From IMG/VR virus record IMGVR_UViG_3300035698_006802, positions 1 through 64,000 of that record: 64,000 bases of DNA. One strand, 5' to 3'. This document shows, one piece after another, positions 37,694 to 47,101 of the stretch (positions within the stretch are counted from its first letter, which is position 1; each line of letters begins with the position of its first letter). The position numbers and the translations under genes were made by a program. Below the pieces are notes generated by a model that did not search any database, was not told the DNA's origin, and saw only the letters and a list, made by a program, of their open reading frames with translations. The DNA comes from a virus.

Positions 37694-40145
37694 ATATCAC
37701 TCAGGCCGCGTCAACGTGGTGGTGTTTTCTAATGAGGCCCAGGATTTCTATGTCCTCCGCATGGTGTTGGATAGGAAATCCGGTGTTGAGGAGATGTTCG
37801 GATTCGACTCAAACCGATCTTCCAAGATTGTGTCGGTTCGGGGGAATGTCCCTGGCATGTCTCTGCAGATTGGTTCATGGTTCGGATTTGAGGGCCGCTG
37901 GGAAGAGCACAGCAAGTACGGCAGCCAGCTCGTGATCACGAAGGCCCCTGTGGTGAAAGGGGGTTGGACACCTGATACAGCCATGTCGACTCTGGCATCC
38001 CACGGTGTGGGGGAGCAGGTGTGCCAACGCCTGCTGGCAGAGTTTGGTGACAAGCTCGTGGACGTTCTGGATGCAGGAGACCCCCTTCCACTTCAGGTCG
38101 TCCCAGGGCTCACACCCTTTGCGGCTGCCCACGTCATGGATCGCTGGGCAACCATCATTGCGTACTTCAAGACCTTGGAGTTCCTGTCGGATGCAGGTGT
38201 GCCGAAGACAAAGGTCAGTCAGGTGTGGTCGCATTTCAAGGAGGATGCACAGGAGGTTCTGTCCAAGAATCCCTGGGCTCTCGTTGAGATCGAGGGCATC
38301 CGATTCGATCAGGCAGATGAGGTTGCACTAAAGCTCGGTCTTGATCTGGAGAGTCCACTCCGGGTGGAAGGGGCAACCCTCTTTGCATCCAAGGGCAGGA
38401 GGGGGATGGGACACCTGTTCCTGTCGTCTGGGGAGATGGTAGCCGAGACACAGAATCTTGTGCCCGGTACGAGTGGTCCGGAAATCGCCCAGGCCCTTGT
38501 GACATTGCACAAGAGAAAGAAGCTCATCATCGACAGGAGCACTCGGAAGGGGACAGTTGCAATCTATGAGCCCTGGCTCCATCACGTTGAGCTGGAGGGT
38601 GCTGCCCTCTTGCATGAGCGGACACAGTCTGCGGATCCTGATGCACCGGCCCCAGTGAGAGCACCCGTGGGTGACAGTGATGGGCTGGCTAACTACCTGA
38701 GGGATATCTCGGTCAAACCCTACACCGAGAGCCTGTCAAGGCTGGGTCCGAAGGCAACTGCTGCATTCGAGAAGGATCCCAAGGATCTGGAGAGCATTGC
38801 TCGTGCAGCACTGGTGGATTGGAGTGAAGGCAGTCGCATCACCCTGACAGCAGCCCAACTCAAGGGTGCTCTCAACGCCCTGACCACTGCTGTGAGCATC
38901 CTTACCGGACTTCCGGGCACGGGTAAGACCACAAGCTGTCGAGCCGTTGTGGGCGTTCTGAAGGATGCAGGCATCCCCTTTTTGCTCTGTGCTCCGACAG
39001 GGATTGCTGCAAAACGCCTATCAGCTCTGGCAGGGGCCCCGGCTTCCACCATCCACAGGGCATTCAAGGCGAAAGGGTGGGGCAGCGGGGAGGAGCGCAA
39101 GGCAACCTATGCTGGAGTGGTGGGTGAATCGAAGGACCCATCAGCTGCGGACGGTCTACAGGAGGCATGGGGCTACAGCCAGGACAACCCACACCCTGCA
39201 CGGGTCGTTCTGGTGGATGAGTCCTCGATGGTGGATCAGCACCTGCTGTTCCGTATCCTGACCTGCACGTCCCCTGGAACCCGATTGGTGTTCGTGGGGG
39301 ATGCAGCACAGCTCCCCTCGGTGGGTCCTGGGAATGTCCTGCGGGATATGGTGCGGTCGAAGCTGTTCCCCACCGTGGCTCTGACAGAGATCTTCAGGCA
39401 GGAGGAAACCTCTGGCATCGTGCTGGCTGCACATGCCATTCATCGTGGGGACATCCCAACCTACGGTTCTGGCAAGGGCTCTGACTTTGTGTTCCTGCCC
39501 TCTGCATCTGAGGACGGGATTCTCAAGCTCATCCTGGGGCTTGTCGGGAAGCTGTACGCAAAGAAGGTGAACTTCCAGGTGCTGTCTCCACGACATGCAG
39601 GAACACTTGGTGTGACGAATCTGAACCAGAGGCTTCGTGAAATCCTCAACCCAAAGGCCCCTGGTCTACAGGAAATGCGGTTGGGTCGTGAAGTGGTGCG
39701 TGAACATGACCGGGTCATGGTCGTGAAAAACGATTACAAGTTGGGCGTCTACAATGGGGATACCGGCAAGGTGATTCGCATTGATCGAAAGGCCCGCACG
39801 GTTGTGGTCAAGCTCCACGGGGTTCCCGAGGTACAAGTTTCGATTCCATTCAAGGATGCACCGAAGTACCTCCGGTTGGCGTATGCCATCACGATTCACA
39901 AGAGCCAGGGATCCGAGTACGGCATGATCATCCTCCCCTTGGTAAAGGAGTTTGGGGGTCAGCTTCAAAGGAACCTATTCTACACAGCGATCACACGGGC
40001 AAAGGATCGCGTCGTCCTAATGGGACACCGGGACGCCATGGTGAAAGCGGTGTTCAACAACAGGGAGGACGTGAGAAACACGTTGTTCCCAGAACGGCTT
40101 ATCCAAGCTGCAGGTGGGGGGTCTTCTCCCAGTGCTGTGGGGTAG
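37686..40145 (+). CDS. recD2: RecD2-like superfamily 1B DNA helicase
   Basis: An 819-residue protein. ATG 37686 has GGGGAG nine bases upstream. The N-terminal OB-like region (GRVNVVVFSNEAQDFYVLRM) and helix-hairpin-helix part match RecD2. The helicase motifs are in order: LPGTGKTTSCRAVV (Walker A, about 410), CAPTGIAAKRL (Ia), VVLVDESSMVDQ (II), VFVGDAAQLPSVGPG (III), LTEIFRQE, and the C-terminal YAITIHKSQGSEY and YTAITRAKDRVVL (V-VI). RecD2 moves 5'-3' on single-stranded DNA. It could serve as a replicative or repair helicase, as no DnaB-type helicase is seen in the window. Confidence 0.9.
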   Translation: MAEYHSGRVNVVVFSNEAQDFYVLRMVLDRKSGVEEMFGFDSNRSSKIVSVRGNVPGMSLQIGSWFGFEGRWEEHSKYGSQLVITKAPVVKGGWTPDTAMSTLASHGVGEQVCQRLLAEFGDKLVDVLDAGDPLPLQVVPGLTPFAAAHVMDRWATIIAYFKTLEFLSDAGVPKTKVSQVWSHFKEDAQEVLSKNPWALVEIEGIRFDQADEVALKLGLDLESPLRVEGATLFASKGRRGMGHLFLSSGEMVAETQNLVPGTSGPEIAQALVTLHKRKKLIIDRSTRKGTVAIYEPWLHHVELEGAALLHERTQSADPDAPAPVRAPVGDSDGLANYLRDISVKPYTESLSRLGPKATAAFEKDPKDLESIARAALVDWSEGSRITLTAAQLKGALNALTTAVSILTGLPGTGKTTSCRAVVGVLKDAGIPFLLCAPTGIAAKRLSALAGAPASTIHRAFKAKGWGSGEERKATYAGVVGESKDPSAADGLQEAWGYSQDNPHPARVVLVDESSMVDQHLLFRILTCTSPGTRLVFVGDAAQLPSVGPGNVLRDMVRSKLFPTVALTEIFRQEETSGIVLAAHAIHRGDIPTYGSGKGSDFVFLPSASEDGILKLILGLVGKLYAKKVNFQVLSPRHAGTLGVTNLNQRLREILNPKAPGLQEMRLGREVVREHDRVMVVKNDYKLGVYNGDTGKVIRIDRKARTVVVKLHGVPEVQVSIPFKDAPKYLRLAYAITIHKSQGSEYGMIILPLVKEFGGQLQRNLFYTAITRAKDRVVLMGHRDAMVKAVFNNREDVRNTLFPERLIQAAGGGSSPSAVG

Positions 40146-40151
40146 GTTGGT

Positions 40152-41768
40152 ATGAATTCGGGGGTTGGTGTGGTCGAGCTGCCTATTGTCAATCAGGATC
40201 TGTTTCGTTCGATCTTCAAGCGGTTGGAGGGTATGGAGGTTCTTCTCGATGCAGATCCTCTCGTGTTTGGCCCTAAGCGGCTGAACCTGAAGGTCAGCCA
40301 GGTGCGGAGTCTGTTGAGCCAGTGTGAGCGGATCTTCCTGCAGGTGGCGAGTGATCTGCATGAGTACAAACATGCTCATCGCAAGGGTCAGCTGACATTT
40401 GACCTGGAGATGCAAGACCTCCTGGCAAACGACCCCGAGGTGCGTGCTGGTCGCAATGTGAAGGACCGTGATGCCCTGGGCACGATGAAGCTGCGGGCGG
40501 GTCGTGAAGCACTGATGACATTGGAGATTGCCATTCAAGATCTTGAGATGGTCCAGACCGTCATCAAGGCGAAGCGGGCTGATCTCCGCGACATGCAGGG
40601 GCGTCTACGGGACCAGCTCAAGCTCTGTGAACATGAGATCGGTCTGGGTGCTCCGTGGGGTTCACGTGCTCCTCCAGGGGTGGAGTATCCGGACATCGAC
40701 AATGCTCCTCGGATTGACCCCCAGGCGTTGAAGGAAGCACAAGACCTCCTTCTTGAGAAGGAGGAGGTGCACCTAGTCGCCGGGGATGTGGACTGGATGG
40801 AGGAATCCCCCCTAGAATCACTGGAGAAGGTCGGGTACTGCGCAGTCTGTGGGGAAGAGCAGTACAACACCCCCTCGGGTTCGACCTGCAAAAACGGGCA
40901 TGGTGGGGCACTCACCCTGTCCGAATTCCCTGGAGGAGACGAAGAACCAGAACCCGATGAAGACACAGATGAAGTGGATGTCGCTCTTGGCTCAATCGAT
41001 TCCCCAGAGGGTATCGAGGGCTCTGCATCCCGTGGACGTGTGAGCGAACCCGAATCAGAGCCCGAACCCGAACCCGAACCCGAATCAGAGCCCGAACCCG
41101 AACCCGAACCCGAACCCGAACTGAATGGCACCGAAGAATTGGATTCCCTGTTCGACGCTCTGGGTGCATCGGATCCGGATCCCGAACCGGATCCCGAACC
41201 GGATCCCGAACCGGATCCCGAACCGGATCCCGAACCGGATCCCGAACCGGATCCCGAACCGGATCCCGAACCCGAGCCAGAGACTGTTGACCCGTCTGAC
41301 ATCTCAATTGACGACCTGCTTGAGACGTTCGGAGGTCCCGACCCCGACCCCACACCCAAGAGAGAGATCGAGGACCTGGGTGATGTCGAGCTAGAGCCAG
41401 AAGTTGCCACCCGTGTGGAGGCGACCATTGAGCAGGCTGAGGCAGACATCGCAGAACCTGAACCAACCCCGGAACCTGAACCGGAACCAACCCCGGAACC
41501 CGAACCGGAGCCCACTCCTGAGCCAGAACCCGAACCAGAACCCGAGTTGGACATTGGGGACCTGTTCGAGGATAGTGAGTTGGGTGAAGTTGATCAGGAT
41601 GCAGACTCGATCGACGCAATGCCTGCAGTGACATCGGACGAAGAAGTAGATGACATCTTCGCCCGGTTGGATGCAGGTCCCCTTCCCAAACCTAAGGCAA
41701 AGTCCCTTCCGGAAGCAGAGCTTAGAGGGGAAGACCTAGAGGACATCTTTAATTTCTTGGCCTCCTGA
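40152..41768 (+). CDS. coiled-coil protein with acidic-Pro repeats and repeated short motifs
   Basis: A 538-residue protein. Residues 1-190 are helical and likely coiled coil. A zinc knuckle follows ([20 protein letters not shown], about 233-252). Residues 270-480 are EP, DP and TPEP repeats, among them about eight DPEP units. Interspersed and at the end are five similar short motifs: [37 protein letters not shown] and [10 protein letters not shown]. Similar acidic-hydrophobic tails occur on other replication proteins here, so this may be a scaffold. It lies between the helicase and SSB genes. Confidence 0.75.
   Translation: MNSGVGVVELPIVNQDLFRSIFKRLEGMEVLLDADPLVFGPKRLNLKVSQVRSLLSQCERIFLQVASDLHEYKHAHRKGQLTFDLEMQDLLANDPEVRAGRNVKDRDALGTMKLRAGREALMTLEIAIQDLEMVQTVIKAKRADLRDMQGRLRDQLKLCEHEIGLGAPWGSRAPPGVEYPDIDNAPRIDPQALKEAQDLLLEKEEVHLVAGDVDWMEESPLESLEKVGYCAVCGEEQYNTPSGSTCKNGHGGALTLSEFPGGDEEPEPDEDTDEVDVALGSIDSPEGIEGSASRGRVSEPESEPEPEPEPESEPEPEPEPEPELNGTEELDSLFDALGASDPDPEPDPEPDPEPDPEPDPEPDPEPDPEPDPEPEPETVDPSDISIDDLLETFGGPDPDPTPKREIEDLGDVELEPEVATRVEATIEQAEADIAEPEPTPEPEPEPTPEPEPEPTPEPEPEPEPELDIGDLFEDSELGEVDQDADSIDAMPAVTSDEEVDDIFARLDAGPLPKPKAKSLPEAELRGEDLEDIFNFLAS
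41041..41560. repeat. EP/DP-coding tandem repeats
   Basis: An array of CCGGATCCCGAA 12-mers (about 41172-41270), with flanking GAACCC units. It encodes the Pro/Glu/Asp linkers of the coiled-coil protein. Repeats are near-perfect at DNA level, so slippage is likely. Confidence 0.9.
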
Positions 41769-41810
41769 TTCTGGGGGGTTCGTTTGTGAAACCTGGGGGT
41801 ACGTCCCCAT

Positions 41811-41850
41811 AGCGGCACCTGTCGACATCCACATGACTTTTTGTGCCGCT
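41811..41850 (+). promoter_or_regulatory. hairpin in the SSB-gene leader
   Basis: AGCGGCAC (41811-41818) and GTGCCGCT (41843-41850) form an 8-bp perfect stem ending one base before the GGAG ribosome site of the next gene. A smaller stem GGGGTACGTCCCC lies upstream. The position suits translational autoregulation by the single-strand-binding protein, as known for T4 gp32. Confidence 0.45.
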
Positions 41851-41861
41851 CGGAGAATGCG

Positions 41862-42575
41862 ATGAGTAACGATGGCTACATGGAGTTTGGCTTTGACTCC
41901 GGTGACGAGAACATTGGCAAGAAGGCAAAGCGTTTCAAGGGCAAGGAGGGTGAGACCTACCGCACCAGCTTCGTCTGGACCCGGAAGAACAAGGACGGCG
42001 ACAAGGTTGTCCGGTTCCTCGGGTGCGAGCGCAACTACCTCGCGGGTGTGGGCTACTTCCTGAACAAGGGTGCCGAGTACAGCCGTCTGGCTGGACAGCC
42101 CGCCAAGCAGGCTGTGTCAACCATCATCGTCTCCTGGCCGATGAACTCCCGTGGAAGGCTCGATGCAGAGCGCTTCAAGAAGGGAGAGGGTTGGGAAGTG
42201 ATGCCCTGGGTCTTCTCCGCAACGCGGTACGACCAGCTTCGCCGTCGCAACGATCAGTTCCCCCTGACCGAGTTCGACCTGTCCATCAAGTGCGAAGACA
42301 CGCAGTACCAGAAGATGGATCTCTCCGCCTGCAAGGAGAGCCTGTTCCTGCGCCTCCGCAAGTCGGAGAAGGACAACATTCGTGCCATGGTCGATGCCAT
42401 CAATCTGGAAGTCGAGGAGCTGGCCAAGACGCTTCAGAATGACATGGCCCGTGACATGACTCTCGATCAGATTCGTGAGAAGATGGGCGGTGCTGGTGGC
42501 AGTCCCGTGACTTCGTCCGGGTCGGTGGAAGACGTAGACGGTCTCCTCGATGATCTGCTTGAGGATGAGGACTAG
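41862..42575 (+). CDS. ssb: single-stranded DNA-binding protein, gp32/SSB-like
   Basis: A 237-residue protein; ATG 41862 has GGAG six bases upstream. The N-terminal segment is basic (GKKAKRFKGKEGETYRTSFV). The centre is beta-rich with aromatic residues spaced as in an OB fold (VVRFLGCERNYLAGVGYFLN, VSTIIVSWPMNSRG, WEVMPWVFSATRYDQL). The C-terminus is a flexible linker and acidic tail (VEDVDGLLDDLLEDED), typical of SSBs that recruit partners. The family is not certain, but the tail, the OB-like core and the place next to helicase, RuvC-like and RecA genes agree. Confidence 0.7.
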   Translation: MSNDGYMEFGFDSGDENIGKKAKRFKGKEGETYRTSFVWTRKNKDGDKVVRFLGCERNYLAGVGYFLNKGAEYSRLAGQPAKQAVSTIIVSWPMNSRGRLDAERFKKGEGWEVMPWVFSATRYDQLRRRNDQFPLTEFDLSIKCEDTQYQKMDLSACKESLFLRLRKSEKDNIRAMVDAINLEVEELAKTLQNDMARDMTLDQIREKMGGAGGSPVTSSGSVEDVDGLLDDLLEDED

Positions 42576-42600
42576 ACATCCCCAGTGACGGGGGTGGTTA

Positions 42601-43236
42601 GTGAGAGTTTTGGGCCTCGATCCCAGCCTGACGAATTTCGGTTGGGCAGTTCATGACACCGATGCGACGGGAAGGGACCGTTGCCCCGCAAGGGGCAGAT
42701 ACCAGACCGCCGCAAAGATGGGCTTTGTAGACCGGTACGTCTACATGCGGGAGTCTCTACGAGAGACCATCCGTGAGACAAAACCGGACTGCATGGGGAT
42801 CGAGTTCCCTGTGTTCGGGAACAACTACTCAGAAGGTATGTACGGGCTGTTCCTGTACAGCTGTGAGGCAATCAAGTTGGAGAGGCAGAACGTTGTGTTC
42901 TGGTCCCCTCTCCAAGTAAAAGCCCACGCCAGAGACACCCTGACCCTTCCTCCAGGGTGGAAGATGGCAAAGACCAATATGGTGGATGCAGCCAAGGCAG
43001 ACACCGGTGGCACAGGTAGGTGGAACCACAACGAGGCAGACGCCTACCTTGTCGCCCGACTAGCAGCACGTTTCTGGCTCCTGCACGGGGATGCCATTCG
43101 AGAGCGGGACTTGACCCCCACAGAGCGCAAGGCTTTCCTGAAAATCCATAGGTACATCCGTGGAAAGAAGGCAGGGAGGGTTGTGAAGCAGGGGTCCATG
43201 TACCGCGAAAATGACCGTTTTTTCCTTTGGAAGTGA
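42601..43236 (+). CDS. ruvC: RuvC-like Holliday-junction resolvase
   Basis: A 211-residue protein from a GTG start. VLGLDPSLTNFGWAV gives the first catalytic Asp (D7), MGIEFPVF the Glu, and NHNEADAYLVA the C-terminal acidic pair, in RuvC/RNase H-fold order. It is longer than bacterial RuvC (about 170), with a basic C-terminal extension (IRGKKAGRVVKQG). It would resolve branched DNA during recombination-dependent replication and packaging. RecA is encoded 5 bp downstream. Confidence 0.8.
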   Translation: MRVLGLDPSLTNFGWAVHDTDATGRDRCPARGRYQTAAKMGFVDRYVYMRESLRETIRETKPDCMGIEFPVFGNNYSEGMYGLFLYSCEAIKLERQNVVFWSPLQVKAHARDTLTLPPGWKMAKTNMVDAAKADTGGTGRWNHNEADAYLVARLAARFWLLHGDAIRERDLTPTERKAFLKIHRYIRGKKAGRVVKQGSMYRENDRFFLWK

Positions 43237-43241
43237 GACCT

Positions 43242-44540
43242 ATGCCCAGAAAGAAGACACCCGCAGCAACAGCCTCAGTCAGAAAGAAGACAGCCGGGAA
43301 GAAGGATTCAAAGGCTGATGCCCTCCGCAAAGCGAGGATGAAGCTGTTCCTCACGTCGGGTGAGAAGGCATTGGGTAAGTCCTCACGAGAGTGGCAGGTC
43401 CTCCTGGATCCGGATCAGCTCAAGGAATCGCTGCCCCACATCCCCACAGGCTCCCTGGTCATCGACTACCTCATTGGCGGTGAGCCCAACATGCATGGTG
43501 TGCCTCCGTGCCCTGGTCTCCCAAGGGGTCGTGTATCCCAGGTCTGGGGGCATGAGAGTGCAGGCAAGACGACTCTTGCCCTGACGGCAGCAGCTACGGT
43601 CTGCAAGCGGAATGGTTCTGTTCTCTACATCGACTGGGAGAACGACATTGTCCCTGACTATGCAGAGGCACTGGGTGTGCCCGTCTCTGATCCCGAGCGG
43701 TTCATCCTGGCACAGCCTGACACCCTGGAAGATGGGCTCAAGCTGGCTATGGTGGCTGCCGCCGCCGGTCTTGACCTGATCGTGTTCGACTCTGTAGGTG
43801 CAGCAGTGACTGCCCGCATTGCGACCCGAGGCATGGAGGAAGTGGGTGAGCAGTCGAAGGTGGGCGATCTGCAGGCAGTGTGGTCACAGGAGCTGCCCAA
43901 CCTGAAAGGCAAGATCGCCAAGAGCGGTACACACGTCATGGGCATCTCCCAGATCCGAGCCAAGATCAGCACAGGTGGTGGTGGTCATGGCCCCAAGACG
44001 CAGCCCCAGGGTGGCAATGCCTGGAAGTTCTACTCCTCGGTGCGCCTGGAGCTTCGCAGGATCAAGATGGAGAAGAGCAAGGAGTACAACACCCTGAAGC
44101 ACCGGTCAGATGACCGTGTCACTGGTGGAATCATCAACTGCAAGGTGGTCAAGTGCAAGCTCTCCAAGAGCCAGGGTCGTGAGGAGACGTTCTACATTCG
44201 ATGGGGAGAGGGGATCGATGACATCCGCTCTGTCATGGAGATCGGAAAGGCACATGGTGTCATCAAAAAGAGTGGTGCATGGCTTCAGTGGGAGGGTCCC
44301 GGTGGTCTGTCGCTCAACCAGAATGGCACCAATTCTGCCCGCAAGTACCTGAAGGAGAACAAGGAAGTGTTCCAGGCGCTCTACAACGCAGTAATCCCGT
44401 TCCTCGGAAGCCGTCAGGTGGCTGAGGAGGAGCTGGAAGACCTTGAGGGGCTCGTGGAGATGCTTGCATCGGAGGCAGACGAGTTGCAGGACGGCCCTGA
44501 CCTGTCTGAAGTGGAAGTGGAAGTGGAAGTGAAGGCCTAG
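43242..44540 (+). CDS. recA: RecA/UvsX-like recombinase
   Basis: A 432-residue protein. ATG 43242 (MPRKKTPAATAS) is chosen because an upstream TTG overlaps the previous gene and looks unlikely. A Lys-rich head is followed by the RecA core: VSQVWGHESAGKTTLALTAA (Walker A), VLYIDWENDI, LDLIVFDSVGAAV (Walker B), MGISQIRAKIS (loop L1/L2 region) and a Gly-rich loop TGGGGHGPKTQPQGG. The C-terminus is acidic (VEVEVEVK). It would form presynaptic filaments on ssDNA. Confidence 0.9.
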   Translation: MPRKKTPAATASVRKKTAGKKDSKADALRKARMKLFLTSGEKALGKSSREWQVLLDPDQLKESLPHIPTGSLVIDYLIGGEPNMHGVPPCPGLPRGRVSQVWGHESAGKTTLALTAAATVCKRNGSVLYIDWENDIVPDYAEALGVPVSDPERFILAQPDTLEDGLKLAMVAAAAGLDLIVFDSVGAAVTARIATRGMEEVGEQSKVGDLQAVWSQELPNLKGKIAKSGTHVMGISQIRAKISTGGGGHGPKTQPQGGNAWKFYSSVRLELRRIKMEKSKEYNTLKHRSDDRVTGGIINCKVVKCKLSKSQGREETFYIRWGEGIDDIRSVMEIGKAHGVIKKSGAWLQWEGPGGLSLNQNGTNSARKYLKENKEVFQALYNAVIPFLGSRQVAEEELEDLEGLVEMLASEADELQDGPDLSEVEVEVEVKA

Positions 44541-44549
44541 GGGGCAGAG

Positions 44550-45785
44550 ATGGCGATCACCGTTCGAGTCCAGAATTTCCAGTCAGTTGTGGATGCCACC
44601 ATCGTGATCGATGGCTTCACGGTGATGACAGGGGGGAACAACAGCGGCAAGACCGCCCTGATGCGAGCCATCCAGGGGGTCTTCACCAACGCTGCTGCAG
44701 GCCCTCTGGTTCGCCATGGGTGTGCCCACCTGACTGTGACCATTGACTTCGGAGATGGGAACGTCGTTAAGTGGGAGAAGGGTTGGAACAAGCCTGGGAA
44801 GAAGGGGGGCACCATCAATGCCTACACCCTCAACGGCAAGCTTCTTGAGAATGTGGGGGCAAAGTGTCCCCCCGAGGTGCTCAGTCTTGGTGTCGAACCC
44901 ATCAGGGCTGGATCGTCCACTATGTGGCCCCAGGTGGCAGACCAATTCAAGGGTGTGTTGTTCCTCATAGGTTCTGCCGGTTCCGCAACTGCTGAAGCCA
45001 TCGCAGATGTCAAGCGTGTGGGCAAGCTGTCAGGTGCCCTGAAGATCGCAGAAACGGACAAGCGGGCTGTGGTTTCTACGTTGAAGGTTCGTCGCAAGGA
45101 CGAGGAATCCCTGGAGAAAGAGCTGGGGAGCTACGAGGGTCTTGACGATGTGGGGATCCTTGCAGACCGCACTGAAGCTGCCCTCAAGGGTGCCCGTGTA
45201 GCAGCCGTGGGGGTGGTCTCTGCCAGTGCCCTGAGGGACCAGCACACCACCTTCACCAGTCTGATTGGGGGGCTTTCTGGCATTGCAGATGTGGAAGTTC
45301 CGGGATCGGGCAGGGTGGCAACCTGTGTCACACAGAAGGGGAGCTTGAGAACAGCTCGCCGTCTGCAGAAGGACTACAACCTAAAGTCCTCAATCGTGGA
45401 GAATCTGTCGGGTATCTCTGATGTCCCTGTGCCCGCTGCATCTAAGGTGGTGGAAGCACAGGAGGCACGGGTATCGGAAAGGGAAGCTCTGGGTCTTCGC
45501 AAGAGGGTCGCTGCTTGCCAGTCATCGTTGACTGCCGCAGAGGCGGCAGCTGATGTGGCTTCCACGCTGAGTTTGTCCAGCACGTCCAAGGCATCCAAGA
45601 CAAAGAGGCTGTTGTCCTCCTTGGGGGATCTCAGGGATCGGATGGTCAAGGCTTCAAGGCTGGTTGGAGGCCTTGAAGGCAAGCTGGGCAAGGCAAAAGA
45701 GGCTCTGGAAAGCTCCCGGGTTTCTGTGAAGGAGATTCTAGGGGATATGGGCGAGTGTCCAACCTGTGGGACGGTGACAACATGA
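44550..45785 (+). CDS. sbcC: N-terminal half of a Rad50/SbcC-like ATPase (split gene)
   Basis: A 411-residue protein. FTVMTGGNNSGKTALMRAIQ carries the Walker A (GNNSGKT, 29-35). A second part of the head follows (LGVEPIRAGSSTMWPQVADQ, Q-loop region). From about 170 on it is coiled coil, and it ends with GECPTCGTVTT, i.e. a Rad50 zinc-hook CxxC. No signature motif or Walker B is present, and these are encoded by the separate gene at 51915. It therefore appears to be one arm of a Rad50 that stops at its hook. The stop overlaps the next start (ATGA). Confidence 0.85.
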   Translation: MAITVRVQNFQSVVDATIVIDGFTVMTGGNNSGKTALMRAIQGVFTNAAAGPLVRHGCAHLTVTIDFGDGNVVKWEKGWNKPGKKGGTINAYTLNGKLLENVGAKCPPEVLSLGVEPIRAGSSTMWPQVADQFKGVLFLIGSAGSATAEAIADVKRVGKLSGALKIAETDKRAVVSTLKVRRKDEESLEKELGSYEGLDDVGILADRTEAALKGARVAAVGVVSASALRDQHTTFTSLIGGLSGIADVEVPGSGRVATCVTQKGSLRTARRLQKDYNLKSSIVENLSGISDVPVPAASKVVEAQEARVSEREALGLRKRVAACQSSLTAAEAAADVASTLSLSSTSKASKTKRLLSSLGDLRDRMVKASRLVGGLEGKLGKAKEALESSRVSVKEILGDMGECPTCGTVTT

Positions 45786-47101
45786 AGCCAGTAATTCTCT
45801 CTCCTGGGATCGGTGATGATCGCCCAGAGGCTCGCCTCTACTATGGGCAGGATGTCAGGAAGACCTTGAGAGGGCTTCCCGAGGGGTCTGTCCACACGGT
45901 CTGCACTTCTCCCCCCTACTGGGGTCTCAGGGACTATGGTTCTGATGGTCAGCTAGGTTCTGAGCCTACTCCCGAGGGATTTGTGGAGAACATAGTTGAA
46001 GTGTTCAGGGAGGTTGCACGTGTCTTGAGGACTGATGGCACTGTCTGGCTCAACCTTGGGGACAGCTACACATCTGGTGGAAGGGTGGGGCACGGGACAA
46101 GGGTAGGCTTCAAACAACAGACCAACCGTGGGATGAATGGCACGAACGACCCACAAGGACCTGCCCAACCCCCGGGGCTCAAGCCCAAGGATCTCGTCGG
46201 GATCCCCTGGCGTGCAGCCCTCGCCCTCCAGGCAGACGGTTGGTATCTCCGGTCCGAGATCATCTGGTACAAGCGAAACGCGATGCCAGAGAGTGCAAAG
46301 GACCGCTGCACAGGGTGCCACGAACATGTGTTCATGCTGGCACACCCGAAGTCCAAGGGTCGGTATTTCTACGACAACGAAGCTGTGCAGGAGCGTGCCA
46401 TCTGGGCAGGTGATGACCGAGGGTCCCGACCTGATGCTCGCCGTGGAACAGAGTGCAATGCCATGCACTCCAAGACGGGGGATTGGAAGAACAAGCGAGA
46501 TGTGTGGGATGTCCCCACTTCTCCCTACGGGGGAGCCCACTTCGCAGTCTGGCCTACGAAGCTCGTTGAGCCGATGATCAAGGCGGCTACGAGTGGGCAC
46601 GGAGTGTGCTCTGACTGTGGTGTTCCCTGGGCACGAGTCACCGGACGCCCCTGCCAATCCTGTGGGGAGTTGATTCGCACTCAAGGCAATTCGTGCACCC
46701 ACTGTAAACATGTCAACGACTGGAAGTCCGAGCGGACTCCACCAGAGGCTCTGGGTTCTACGGAATGGTCTGGTAAAGGGCGCACCACACCCCGAAAGGT
46801 CAATGTAGATTCTGGCAAGGAAGCAACCCTTGGGTTGAGCAAGACCATCTCTGTAGGCTGGGAGCCTACTTGTGCCTGTGAAGGTGCTGGGCTGTCCAGA
46901 GCTGTCGTCCTGGATCCCTTCTCTGGATCAGCCACCACGGGGCTGGTTGCCCTGAAGTTGGGTAGGGACTACATCGGTGTAGACCTGCAGACCGACTACC
47001 TCCCTTTGGCACAGTCCCGGGTTCGGGGAGAGAAGGCTCCAAAGCCACCTGAAGACGTAGATGGTGAAGACGTGCTCGATTTCTTTGGGGGTGGTGAGTG
47101 A
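45782..47101 (+). CDS. DNA methyltransferase, beta-type (paralogue 1)
   Basis: A 439-residue protein. CTSPPYWGLRDY (motif IV) near the N-terminus, then LDPFSGSATTGLVALKLGR (motif I) near the C-terminus: the beta-class order. TSPPY occurs in N4-cytosine and some N6-adenine enzymes. Between them a zinc-ribbon insert (CSDCGVPWARV, CQSCGELI, CTHCKH) could bind DNA. It ends GEDVLDFFGGGE. No restriction enzyme is adjacent, so it may protect phage DNA. It is a clear paralogue of the next gene. The start overlaps the SbcC-like stop. Confidence 0.88.
   Translation: MKPVILSPGIGDDRPEARLYYGQDVRKTLRGLPEGSVHTVCTSPPYWGLRDYGSDGQLGSEPTPEGFVENIVEVFREVARVLRTDGTVWLNLGDSYTSGGRVGHGTRVGFKQQTNRGMNGTNDPQGPAQPPGLKPKDLVGIPWRAALALQADGWYLRSEIIWYKRNAMPESAKDRCTGCHEHVFMLAHPKSKGRYFYDNEAVQERAIWAGDDRGSRPDARRGTECNAMHSKTGDWKNKRDVWDVPTSPYGGAHFAVWPTKLVEPMIKAATSGHGVCSDCGVPWARVTGRPCQSCGELIRTQGNSCTHCKHVNDWKSERTPPEALGSTEWSGKGRTTPRKVNVDSGKEATLGLSKTISVGWEPTCACEGAGLSRAVVLDPFSGSATTGLVALKLGRDYIGVDLQTDYLPLAQSRVRGEKAPKPPEDVDGEDVLDFFGGGE

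Noticed and set aside
40535-41554. Leftward 339-codon open frame made of Gly/Ser repeats
   Set aside because: It is the antisense of the EP/DP repeats. The sense frame continues a protein with a zinc knuckle and coupled neighbours.
41041-41560. CRISPR-like repeats
   Set aside because: The 12-bp units are contiguous without spacers, keep an open reading frame and encode EP/DP linkers. The arrays at 12300-12420 and 23810-24000 are rejected for the same reason.
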